Translations under genes and position numbers: made by a program
Shown here: piece after piece, positions 17,394 through 25,577 of the stretch
How positions within the stretch are numbered: position 1 is the first letter of the stretch
How the letters are laid out: the number at the start of each line of letters is the position of its first letter
From: Pedobacter sp. Bi126
GTDB taxonomy: Bacteria; Bacteroidota; Bacteroidia; Sphingobacteriales; Sphingobacteriaceae
Assembly: GCF_918698245.1 (NCBI RefSeq)
Contig: NZ_CAKKMS010000004.1
Coordinates: 806,001 to 870,000 of the forward strand
DNA: 64,000 nt
Direction of reading: 5' to 3'
The notes under the pieces: model-generated
The model's database searches: none
What the model was told of the DNA's origin: nothing
What the model saw: only the letters and a program-made list of their open reading frames with translations

Positions 17394-19295
17394 TTACCAT
17401 TTTTTTCTTCGTTCGCCACTGCCACCTTCACGGTTTCCGCCTTCTCTGCGTGGACCTCCGGTGTTGCCACCTTTGTCATCACGGCTACGTCCAGAGAAAT
17501 CTCTGAAACCGCCACCACTGTTCCCACCTTCACGTCTTCCGCTACCACCGCCAGATTTTCTATCACCTCCGCCACGATAACCGCCGCCGCTTCTGCGTTC
17601 ACCGCCGAAACCACCGCTACGTCTTTCACCGCCACCGCGTCTTTCGCCAGCACCTTCACCACGACCGCCGTCTCCGCTTTTCTCGATCCGTACCTGACGA
17701 CCGTTAAACTCAACAGATTTAAAGCCTTCAAAAACTTTGTCAGCTACATCGTCTTCCACTTCAAAGAAAGAGAAAACACCTTTTAAATCGATTTTACCAA
17801 CGCTTTTGCCACCAATTTTACCGTTGTTACAGATAAATGATAACATATCGCCACGGGTAAACTCATCTACAGAACCTAAGTTGATGAACAAACGGGTGTA
17901 ACCTTCGCTACCACGTCCACGTCCGGCACCTCTTTCGCCTCTGTCTGCACCACGATCATCGCCAACTGCAGCATTTAAATCAGGAGCTTTAGAGTAGTAA
18001 TCCAAGAAACGGTTAAATTCTAATGAAGCAAAACGTTTAATTACATCTTCTTTTGATAAATCAGCAAATTCATCCATAATACGTGGAATGTACTGATCAA
18101 TTTGTTCGTTGTTAACTTCTACATTGTGTACTTTATGTACCAAAGAGAACAATTGTTTTTCACAAACATCAAATCCTGTAGGAAGCTCAGCTTTGGTAAA
18201 TTGTTTACCAATAATGCGCTCTAACTGACGGATTTTTCCAACTTCTTTAGAGTTGATGATACAGATAGAGATACCAGTTTTACCAGCACGGCCTGTACGG
18301 CCAGAACGGTGGGTATAACTTTCAATTTCATCAGGTAAAGAATAGTTGATTACGTGTGTTACATTGTTTACATCGATACCACGTGCGGCAACATCAGTAG
18401 CAATTAACAACTGCATGTTACGCTCACGGAAACGTTGCATTACTTTATCACGTTGTTGTTGCGATAAATCGCCGTGCAAAGCATCAGCATTGTAACCATC
18501 TTTAATTAAGTGCTCGGCAACATCTTGTGTATCCAATTTGGTTTTACAAAATACTACGGCAAAAATTTCAGGGTTAAAATCTACAATACGTTTTAAGGCA
18601 GCATATTTATCACGTGCACGAACAATGTAATATTCGTGTTCGATGTTTACGTTACCTGTATTTTTTGTGCCCATGGTTAATTCAACAGGGTTATCCATAT
18701 AGTTTTTAGCTATACGGCGAACTTCTGCAGGCATAGTAGCCGAGAATAACCAGGTTTTTTTGTCATCAGGAGTAGTTGATAAAATGTCGTTAATGTCGTC
18801 CTGGAAACCCATGTTCAACATCTCGTCAGCTTCATCAAGCACAACATATTTAACTGAAGAAAAATCAATGGCTTTACGGCCAATGATGTCCAACATACGG
18901 CCGGGCGTGGCCACTACGATCTGAACGCCTTGGCGTATTTCGCGTAGTTGTTGCATAATGTTCGCACCACCGTAAACGGCAACAACGTGGGCATTAGCAA
19001 CGTTTTTAGAAAAGTTTTTAAGGTCGTTAGCGATTTGCAAGCATAACTCACGGGTAGGGCATAAAATCAATGCCTGTGGTTTATTAACTTTAAAATCGAT
19101 TAGTTCTAACAGCGGCAAACCAAATGCGGCTGTTTTTCCTGTTCCTGTTTGGGCCAAACCAACAAAATCATTAGTGCCTTCTAACAGTACAGGAATACTT
19201 TGCTCCTGAATAGGTGTTGGAGTTTCAAATCCAAGATCCTTTACGGCATTAACGACGTCATCACTTATCCCCAATAATTGAAATGGGTTTGTCAT
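17394..19295 (-). CDS. DEAD-box ATP-dependent RNA helicase with DbpA-like RNA-binding domain and RGG-rich tail
   Basis: 633 residues from the start chosen here (MTNPFQLLGI). Motifs in order: Q motif TPIQEQSIP, Walker A AQTGTGKT, DEAD, SAT, and HRSGRTGRAG. A DbpA-type RNA-binding domain (YTRLFINLGSVDEF to EFNGRQVRI) follows around 465-545, then a tail of about 85 residues very rich in Gly, Arg and Ser with RGG-like repeats. It unwinds structured RNA, likely in ribosome assembly or cold adaptation. An ATG 66 bp further upstream is in frame but lies before the likely promoter (TACCTTTG on the minus strand at 19322-19329), so the shorter form is preferred. Confidence 0.93.
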   Translation of the reverse strand: MTNPFQLLGISDDVVNAVKDLGFETPTPIQEQSIPVLLEGTNDFVGLAQTGTGKTAAFGLPLLELIDFKVNKPQALILCPTRELCLQIANDLKNFSKNVANAHVVAVYGGANIMQQLREIRQGVQIVVATPGRMLDIIGRKAIDFSSVKYVVLDEADEMLNMGFQDDINDILSTTPDDKKTWLFSATMPAEVRRIAKNYMDNPVELTMGTKNTGNVNIEHEYYIVRARDKYAALKRIVDFNPEIFAVVFCKTKLDTQDVAEHLIKDGYNADALHGDLSQQQRDKVMQRFRERNMQLLIATDVAARGIDVNNVTHVINYSLPDEIESYTHRSGRTGRAGKTGISICIINSKEVGKIRQLERIIGKQFTKAELPTGFDVCEKQLFSLVHKVHNVEVNNEQIDQYIPRIMDEFADLSKEDVIKRFASLEFNRFLDYYSKAPDLNAAVGDDRGADRGERGAGRGRGSEGYTRLFINLGSVDEFTRGDMLSFICNNGKIGGKSVGKIDLKGVFSFFEVEDDVADKVFEGFKSVEFNGRQVRIEKSGDGGRGEGAGERRGGGERRSGGFGGERRSGGGYRGGGDRKSGGGSGRREGGNSGGGFRDFSGRSRDDKGGNTGGPRREGGNREGGSGERRKKW

Positions 19296-19321
19296 TCGTC
19301 TTTTTATTTTTAATTGAGCCG

Positions 19322-19329
19322 CAAAGGTA
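19322..19329 (-). promoter_or_regulatory. Bacteroidetes-type -7 element upstream of the helicase gene
   Basis: Minus strand reads TACCTTTG, matching TAnnTTTG, 27 bp before the chosen start codon. No clear -33 TTTG at the ideal distance. Confidence 0.5.
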
Positions 19330-19555
19330 AGGTTAATATTTCGTATTTCACAGATAATCAAGTAAATAGTTTTTTAAGCTAAATATTTGAAAATAAGGAA
19401 GTAACAGTAGATGTAAGATGGATGATGGAAAAGGTAGGATGTAGCAGGTTTAAATTGAGGTCGTGATTGCAATAAGAACATGTGTTTTTTGTTTTGAAAG
19501 CGGCTGCAGTTGTGCTTAGGTTACCTCAGTCCCGTTTTCTGTTTCAATCTTTTTC

Positions 19556-19570
19556 AAACCTTTCAGGTTT
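19556..19570 (-). terminator. Weak hairpin downstream of the esterase-like gene
   Basis: AAACCT (19556-19561) and AGGTTT (19565-19570) flank a 3-nt loop, with A/T runs on both sides. It lies 50 bp past the stop of the minus-strand gene. The rest of 19296-19619 shows only word-like repeats such as GGATGATGGAAAAGGTAGGA and no gene. Confidence 0.4.
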
Positions 19571-19619
19571 TAAAAAGGATTTTCACGCCAACCGGGTTTA
19601 GGTTGCTGGGGTAATGCAG

Positions 19620-20477
19620 CTATTTACGTTTGTATTTAAACAGCCAATGGGGCAGTTCGTCAGTTAAAATTGCAGGAGCGAAAATATCGTTGTGAGCCAG
19701 ATCGTCGAACTCCCAGAACCTGATCTTGTTGTTATGGCTTAGTTCTTTAAAAAACTGCTCATCGCTGTTGAAGGGGTTTTCAGTATCCATATTTCCGTGG
19801 ATCAACCAAATTGGAATGTTCGTGAGTGTTTTTACTTTGTCGAATTGCGGTATGCCGGAAATGCTTATACCTGCAGCGAATAAATCAGGCTTTAACGATA
19901 AGGCATTGATCACCGAAGATGCCCCCATCGAAAAACCGATGAGGTAAATCCTTTTCTCATCAATATTTAAAGTGTTTTTTAAGCTATCAATCAGCTGTAA
20001 TGCGGTTGTTAAACACGGCTGTGGTACAGAGGTAAGTACATTTCTGCTTTGGTCCATCATGTAATTTGACGATCGCGAAGGGAACTGCGGTGCCAAAATA
20101 AAAGCTTGGTATTTCGCCTGTATCTCATCCGTAGCAAATAATTTTGCTAAAATACCCAGTTGGCTGCTATTGTCGTTTCCAACCGCGTTTGATCCATGAA
20201 ATACAATTACCAATGGAAGTTTTCTGTTCGTACTTTTTGGTTTTAGTAAGCGGTATACAATTGGTGTATTACCAGCGCCTTTGAATGATCCTTTCGTAAA
20301 AATATCGGTATTTAAACCTTTTATTTCGGCTATTCTCTGTTTAAGGGAGATCGAATCGACACTTTTAGCGATTTTGGTTTTTCCGAAAGTACGGATGCTT
20401 TTATTGCACGATAAGATTCCGCAAAGCAAAACCACCGAACAGATGTAGTTAACCGCATAATTTATTTTAATCGGCAT
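19620..20477 (-). CDS. Alpha/beta-hydrolase lipoprotein, esterase-like
   Basis: 285 residues. The N-terminus has a hydrophobic stretch followed by GILSC at about 20-24, a likely lipobox, so an outer- or inner-membrane lipoprotein. The hydrolase core shows LPLVIVFHGS (oxyanion region), LIGFSMGAS with the nucleophile serine, IWLIHGNMDTENPF for the acid loop and DDLAHNDIF for the histidine. The layout resembles dienelactone hydrolase / PHB depolymerase-like esterases that act on sugar esters or small esters. Substrate not readable. It ends in a region with a weak hairpin and stands as a single gene. Confidence 0.8.
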   Translation of the reverse strand: MPIKINYAVNYICSVVLLCGILSCNKSIRTFGKTKIAKSVDSISLKQRIAEIKGLNTDIFTKGSFKGAGNTPIVYRLLKPKSTNRKLPLVIVFHGSNAVGNDNSSQLGILAKLFATDEIQAKYQAFILAPQFPSRSSNYMMDQSRNVLTSVPQPCLTTALQLIDSLKNTLNIDEKRIYLIGFSMGASSVINALSLKPDLFAAGISISGIPQFDKVKTLTNIPIWLIHGNMDTENPFNSDEQFFKELSHNNKIRFWEFDDLAHNDIFAPAILTDELPHWLFKYKRK

Positions 20478-20510
20478 AGAGAGAGGTAATTTTCTGTTAA
20501 AATTAAAGAA

Positions 20511-20720
20511 CTAGCGCAACCTTTCAGCCGAGCATATCAATCTTTCATCCTTGTTAATGCCGAAGATGGCAAGAATCAAAAATAAAATAGCGAGTGCGGG
20601 CATAGCAGTTACACCAAATACAAAACCGGCAATTAGTAATAATGGTCAGCTTGCAATCCTCTTTTGAGCACTTCTACTTTTAAGTTGAAAATGTTTGCAA
20701 AGCAGATTAGTGCCGAAAAA
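20511..20720 (-). pseudogene. Decayed partial copy of the neighbouring DUF4293 gene
   Basis: Read on the minus strand this segment gives FQLKSRSAQKRIAS, then an in-frame TGA, then PLLLIAGF and AMPALAILFLILAIFGINKD, ending ERLICSAERLR and TAG at 20511-20513. That parallels the C-terminal half of the intact protein encoded at 21413-21880 (RSFQKRIAV, LPALAILFVVLAIFGINKDE, RLIRSAERLR), with a stop codon and a missing stretch of about 20 codons. No start or N-terminal half remains. It lies downstream of the intact copy and the lipoprotein gene, as if a tandem duplication decayed. Confidence 0.85.
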
Positions 20721-20778
20721 TATTTAAAATTAATATTAGATAAATAGCTTTAATCAAACTATTTTGTTTTAGGAGGCG

Positions 20779-21405
20779 TTAACGAGCCATAATCAGTGCG
20801 GTTTCTAAATAGGCCAGGGTATCCTGAGCTGTCAATTTGGAAACTATATCATCTGCAATATCGTTAAATGCAATCCCCGATTGTTTTGAAGTGGCTCCGC
20901 GTTTTAGCAAAAAAACTGTTCTCGAAAATGAAAATTTATCGTAATCCCCACGGGCAACCTTTACTTCCTGCGTAATAAAGTTGTATCCATTCTGAGCTGT
21001 GATAGGAGTTACTGGAGCCCGGTATTTAAAAATCTGATCAATGAGTTCATTGTTGGTTAATACGGTTTTTGGAGAGTAGAACAAAATTAAATCTCCGTCT
21101 TTTACTACCGAATAGTTTACATTTCCGCCAATTGTTGCCATATCGTTAGTTGAAAAAAACAAACTGCTGCCATCTGCAACGTAATGATCTGGTACAATAA
21201 AGTTGCTTTCGTTTTTAATAAACTGCTTAATTATATTTTGATCTTTTATTTCACCGTTCGCCGTAAATAAACGTGTTTCTGATTTTTTAACCAGATTTTC
21301 TGTTTGTAGCATTAATGGGAAATTTATTTCAGATTTGCTTCCGCCTTTTTTGCACGAAAAGAGTAAACAGATAAAAAGAACGGTAAATGTATTTCTGTAA
21401 GTCAT
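20779..21405 (-). CDS. Small lipoprotein of unknown function
   Basis: 208 residues. MTYRNTFTVLFICLLFSCKK gives a short hydrophobic signal and the lipobox LFSC, so a lipoprotein is likely. The rest is soluble, with no catalytic motif that I recognise and no cysteine cluster. It starts 7 bp after the stop of the DUF4293 gene and is probably co-transcribed with it. Function not known from sequence. Confidence 0.75.
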   Translation of the reverse strand: MTYRNTFTVLFICLLFSCKKGGSKSEINFPLMLQTENLVKKSETRLFTANGEIKDQNIIKQFIKNESNFIVPDHYVADGSSLFFSTNDMATIGGNVNYSVVKDGDLILFYSPKTVLTNNELIDQIFKYRAPVTPITAQNGYNFITQEVKVARGDYDKFSFSRTVFLLKRGATSKQSGIAFNDIADDIVSKLTAQDTLAYLETALIMAR

Positions 21406-21412
21406 AAGCGAA

Positions 21413-21880
21413 TTATCTTAACCTTTCGGCCGAGCGGATTAATCTTTCATCTTTATTGATGCCAAAGATAGCCAGTACAACGAATAAAATAGCTAAGGCA
21501 GGCAAATATGCTCCAACACCAAAACTAGCACCTTCAATACCGCCAGGTAGTTTTTTAGCATAAACACTGCACCAAAAAGCAAAACCTCCAATTAGTATGA
21601 TCGAAATAACGGCAATCCGTTTTTGAAAACTTCTCTTTTTATAGTTGAAGATATTCATTAAACAAATAAATGCAACAGCTATGTTGGTAATAATTAAAGG
21701 TAGAAAAGATTGAACTTTAAGACTTATGCCTGCTTTAATAGTTAAAGTTTGGTATAGCCCGGTAGTGTATACCGCTGATTCTGTTCCTGCAGCATCTTTT
21801 GTGGCGATAGGTAAAAATAACATTAAAGTCAAAGTTAATGCCGCTAAAAAAAACCAGATCGATTGTATTCTTTGTATCAT
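21413..21880 (-). CDS. DUF4293 four-helix membrane protein
   Basis: 155 residues beginning MIQRIQSIWFFLAALTLTL, the hallmark start of DUF4293 proteins found in Bacteroidetes. Four hydrophobic segments at about 8-25, 56-74, 88-106 and 127-142 suggest an integral inner-membrane protein, with a charged tail GINKDERLIRSAERLR. Function of the family is not known. First gene of a two-gene unit with the lipoprotein at 20779-21405; a degraded copy of its 3' half lies beyond that. Confidence 0.85.
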   Translation of the reverse strand: MIQRIQSIWFFLAALTLTLMLFLPIATKDAAGTESAVYTTGLYQTLTIKAGISLKVQSFLPLIITNIAVAFICLMNIFNYKKRSFQKRIAVISIILIGGFAFWCSVYAKKLPGGIEGASFGVGAYLPALAILFVVLAIFGINKDERLIRSAERLR

Positions 21881-22176
21881 GAATGTAAATGTATAGGAAC
21901 AAATCTAGCCTTTTTTGAGAAAAGAAAGAAAGATTAAAGTTTCCAGATAGGAGCAGAAATTGATAAGGAGCATGAATTACAATTTTCATCAATATTTTCC
22001 GTCGAACCCGAAACCCCTAACTCCAAACGCTCAGCGCCAAACGCGCTATTCACCCCTTTGCCCTTAAATAGTACTTATATGTCGCTTTGGGTAAAAAAGG
22101 TATTACATCCAACTGTTCTGCGATGGTGGTCTTTTAAATCGGTTAACTTTGATAAACCATACCAATAAAACGATTT

Positions 22177-24666
22177 ATGCCAAAAAACTTACTTTTTCTA
22201 ATTTTCCTGCTTGCTGCAACAAACACCTTTGCGCAAGATACCCTTAAATTTGAGCAGGCATTAACGGTAGCCAGTGGTAGCCGTTATGGCCGCGAAGCTG
22301 TTTATACCGATTTACTGGCCTGGCAAATGGCAAATGGAAAATTGCAGAGGCCGACGGAAAATGGTGCGTTTTCAGCAGGCAAAGATGGTCAAAAAGTATT
22401 ATGGAAAGCAATTAAAGCAGATGCTAATGGCCGTTTTAGTGCATTCTCCAGAAGATCTTTTCAGACTACAAATAATCCTTTCCTAAATCCAGGGAGCATA
22501 GATAGAGGTTCTGATTATCTCTATATTACTTACACTTCCCCAAAAGAACAGACGGCAATTTTAAATGTAATTGGAGGCAATAGTTTGTTTTTCAATGGTA
22601 CCCCACATATGGGCGATCCCTATGCATCGGCTTATATGAATATTCCGGTTCAATTAAAAAAAGGTGTAAACGAACTTTTTGTAAGAGGTGCCAGCATATT
22701 GCCTATGATCATTATTAATGCTAAAAAGTTACTCATCCATACAGACGACGTTACTTTACCGAACATTGTGATCAATCGGGCAAATGGTGTACTAAAAGGG
22801 GCATTAACGGTAAGTAATTCTTCTTTGAAAGATGTTAACGGTTTGCATATCAAAACTGTTTTAAATGGTAAACAGCAGGAAGTGGCCATTTCGCGCATCG
22901 CCAAACTGAGCATGAGGAAGGTGATTTTTGAGTTAGATGCAAGTACCATAACCACACCAGGTAATTATAATCTCGAAATACAACTCTTACAGAACAAAAC
23001 AAATGTGGAACAGAAAACGATTGTAATTGAAGCTTTAGCCAATTCATCAAGCTATAAACAGACTTTTATCAGTAAAATTGATGGCAGCTTGCAGTATTTC
23101 GCAGTTACCCCACAGCTTAACGGCTGGAAACCAAATTCAGCATTGTTTCTGTCGGTCCACGGTGCCGGTGTAGAAGCCATTGGTCAGGCAAAAGCCTATA
23201 AATCTAAAGATTGGGGAACGGTAGTTGCAGCCACTAACCGCAGGCCACGTGGTTTTAATTGGGAAGATTGGGGTAGACAGGATGCTTTAGAAGCGTTGGC
23301 GTTGGCAAAGGATCAGTTTAAACCAAACGATAAACAGATTTACCTGACCGGCCATTCTATGGGTGGACATGGTACCTGGTTTTTAGGTGCCACTTACCCC
23401 GATAAATGGGCTGCTATTGCACCTGCCGCAGGTTATGCTTCGCTTAAAGATTACGGTTCTGCCGATGGGAAAATCCCTGATAGTAGTAAAAATATGGTCG
23501 AAAGGATGTTGTTAAGGGCTGGCAACCAGAGCGATGTTCCGAAATTAGTGACTAATTACACACCATTAGGCGTTTATGTTTTGCATGGCGATGCGGATAG
23601 GGTAGTGCCTGTTAGTTATGCAAGGCAAATGAAGAAATTACTTGCTGGTTTTCATGCCGATTTTAGTTATTATGAATATCCAGGCGGCGAGCACTGGTTC
23701 GGTGACCAAAGTGTAGACTGGCCACCTATTTTTAGTTTTTTTAAGTGGCATACTATTGCTGCCGATTCTGCTGTAAACCGCATCGATTTTACCACATCTA
23801 GTCCCGGAATTTCGTCTACTTATCGCTGGGCTACTATTTATCAGCAAACGCAGCCTTTACAATATAGTCGCATCATTTTAACAAGAGACAGGAAGCTATC
23901 AACCATTGTTGGTAAAACCGAGAACGTTGCGCTTTTAAAATTGGCTTTAACAGATTTTGCTGTAAAAACACCCATAAAAATTACTTTAGATAGTTTAACA
24001 GTTATTAATTATACCACACAAAGCGTTAATGATACCCTGTTTTTAGAGAAAAATAACGATGCGTGGCAAATCATCACTAAAATTGATAAAAGAGATAAAA
24101 ACCCTTTACGATATGGCACATTTAAAGAAGCTTTTAATCATAAAATGGTTTTTGTGGTTGGAACAAACGGTTCTGCTGAAGTCAATCTGGCTAATTTAAA
24201 TAAAGCCAAATACGATGCTGAAAGTTGGTATTACCGGGGTAATGGAGCTATTGATATCATTATGGATAAAGAATTTTCAGCATCAAAATACCAGGGGCGT
24301 AATATTATTTTATATGGAAACTCCGAAAATAATACAGCCTGGAATAAATTACTTAAAGATTGTCCTATACAAGTAAGCAATTCGCAAATAACAACGAAAC
24401 AACATGTGTTGAAAGGCGATGATTTAGCCGCATATTACATTTGGCCTCAACACGACAATAAATTATTGATAGGCGTAGTAGCCAGTACTGGAGTAAAAGG
24501 GATGAAAGCGGCTTATGCCAACCAGTATTTTGCCGGAGGTAGTGGTTTCCCTGATTTTATGATTTTTTCATCTGAGTTACCAAAAGAAGGAAGCAAAGGC
24601 ATTAAGCTGGCCGGTTTTTACAATAATAAATGGCAGTTTGACGAGAAAAATACCGCTACACCTTAG
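22177..24666 (+). CDS. Large exported alpha/beta hydrolase (prolyl oligopeptidase/PHB depolymerase-like)
   Basis: 829 residues with a signal peptide ending at NTFAQ. An N-terminal all-beta part (about 20-270) precedes an alpha/beta-hydrolase core around 275-530: LFLSVHGAGV (oxyanion loop), YLTGHSMGGHGTW with the nucleophile serine, YVLHGDADRVVP with the acid, and GGEHWFGD with the histidine. A further beta-rich C-terminal part completes it. It would act outside the cytoplasm on an ester or peptide; substrate unknown. Single gene, followed after 72 bp by truA with its own promoter-like element. Confidence 0.8.
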   Translation: MPKNLLFLIFLLAATNTFAQDTLKFEQALTVASGSRYGREAVYTDLLAWQMANGKLQRPTENGAFSAGKDGQKVLWKAIKADANGRFSAFSRRSFQTTNNPFLNPGSIDRGSDYLYITYTSPKEQTAILNVIGGNSLFFNGTPHMGDPYASAYMNIPVQLKKGVNELFVRGASILPMIIINAKKLLIHTDDVTLPNIVINRANGVLKGALTVSNSSLKDVNGLHIKTVLNGKQQEVAISRIAKLSMRKVIFELDASTITTPGNYNLEIQLLQNKTNVEQKTIVIEALANSSSYKQTFISKIDGSLQYFAVTPQLNGWKPNSALFLSVHGAGVEAIGQAKAYKSKDWGTVVAATNRRPRGFNWEDWGRQDALEALALAKDQFKPNDKQIYLTGHSMGGHGTWFLGATYPDKWAAIAPAAGYASLKDYGSADGKIPDSSKNMVERMLLRAGNQSDVPKLVTNYTPLGVYVLHGDADRVVPVSYARQMKKLLAGFHADFSYYEYPGGEHWFGDQSVDWPPIFSFFKWHTIAADSAVNRIDFTTSSPGISSTYRWATIYQQTQPLQYSRIILTRDRKLSTIVGKTENVALLKLALTDFAVKTPIKITLDSLTVINYTTQSVNDTLFLEKNNDAWQIITKIDKRDKNPLRYGTFKEAFNHKMVFVVGTNGSAEVNLANLNKAKYDAESWYYRGNGAIDIIMDKEFSASKYQGRNIILYGNSENNTAWNKLLKDCPIQVSNSQITTKQHVLKGDDLAAYYIWPQHDNKLLIGVVASTGVKGMKAAYANQYFAGGSGFPDFMIFSSELPKEGSKGIKLAGFYNNKWQFDEKNTATP

Positions 24667-24722
24667 TTATGGCTACTTATAATAAATGTAGAGCGCTTTC
24701 CTTCTAAATAAAAGGAAAAAAG

Positions 24723-24730
24723 TATTTTTG
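24723..24730 (+). promoter_or_regulatory. TAnnTTTG element directly before truA
   Basis: TATTTTTG at 24723-24730 matches the Bacteroidetes -7 consensus. The TTG start of truA begins 7 bp later, so a transcript from here would have almost no leader. No good -33 element is visible. Confidence 0.45.
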
Positions 24731-24737
24731 CATCGCT

Positions 24738-25490
24738 TTGAGTAAAAAAAGGTATTTCATCCAATTGGCTTATGATGGCAGCTTATACCATGGCTGGCAA
24801 ACACAACCTAATGCAATTACCGTTCAGGAATTGTTAGATAAGGCTATGTCTGTTTTTTTTAGACAGCCCATCGAAACATTGGGCTGTGGAAGAACGGATG
24901 CAGGCGTGCATGCTACTGATTTTTATGCACATTTTGATGTTGAAGGTGTAGAAGAGGCTAAGGTTTTAAGTGCGGTAACCGGTATTAATGCCATGCTGCC
25001 TTATCAAATTGCAGCAAAACGGATTATACCTGTACATGATGATGCCCATGCCCGCTTTGATGCCACTGCCCGTGCTTATAAATATTACCTTCACTTCGAA
25101 AAAAATCCTTTCAAACTTAACCGATCGTGGTTGGTTAAAGATAAACTGGATGTAGATGCAATGAACGAGGCAGCGGCACTGTTATTAAATTATACCGATT
25201 TTTCGTGTTTTAGCAAATCAAACACGCAAACTTTTACCAATAACTGTAAAATAAGCAAAGCTGTTTTCGAGCAGCAGGAAGATGGATTGGTTTTTACCAT
25301 TCAGGCCGACCGTTTTCTACGCAATATGGTAAGAGCCATTATGGGTACTTTGGTAGAGATCGGTAAAAAAGAAATAAATTTAACAGATTTTAAAGCAATA
25401 ATAGAAAGTAAAAACCGCAGTAAGGCCGGGCAATCGGTGCCTGCTTGTGGCTTATACTTAGTGAGAATAGAATACGATTATATAAAATGA
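24738..25490 (+). CDS. truA: tRNA pseudouridine(38-40) synthase TruA
   Basis: 250 residues. FIQLAYDGSLYHGWQ at the start, GCGRTDAGVHA with the catalytic aspartate near residue 53, and RFLRNMVRAIMGTLVEIGK toward the end are signatures of TruA, which isomerises uridines 38-40 of the tRNA anticodon arm. The start codon must be TTG: translation SKKRYFIQLAYDG follows it and no in-frame ATG lies upstream close by. A -7-like element ends 7 bp before it. Followed by an 11-bp inverted repeat and then the ABC exporter gene. Confidence 0.95.
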   Translation: MSKKRYFIQLAYDGSLYHGWQTQPNAITVQELLDKAMSVFFRQPIETLGCGRTDAGVHATDFYAHFDVEGVEEAKVLSAVTGINAMLPYQIAAKRIIPVHDDAHARFDATARAYKYYLHFEKNPFKLNRSWLVKDKLDVDAMNEAAALLLNYTDFSCFSKSNTQTFTNNCKISKAVFEQQEDGLVFTIQADRFLRNMVRAIMGTLVEIGKKEINLTDFKAIIESKNRSKAGQSVPACGLYLVRIEYDYIK

Positions 25491-25565
25491 TTGAATGAGA
25501 GCAGGATTGAATGAGGGAATGAAAAAGTATCTCTAACATTCAATATTCGAAACTCTCTCATTCAA
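25491..25565. repeat. Inverted repeat with TTGAATGAGAG arms
   Basis: TTGAATGAGAG at 25491-25501 pairs exactly with CTCTCATTCAA at 25555-25565; the spacer repeats the words GAATGAG and CATTCA. A similar tract occurs at 45171-45257. It occupies the gap between truA and the ABC gene. Confidence 0.65.
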
Positions 25566-25577
25566 AATTAAAAAAAA

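Noticed and set aside
17312..17731. Val/Ala-rich and Pro-rich frames overlapping the 3' end of the helicase gene on both strands
   Set aside because: They are out-of-frame or antisense readings of the RGG-rich tail, whose skewed codons keep other frames open.
21735..21992. 85-codon minus-strand frame over the start of the DUF4293 gene
   Set aside because: Out of frame with the well-supported DUF4293 protein and composed of aromatic-rich noise.
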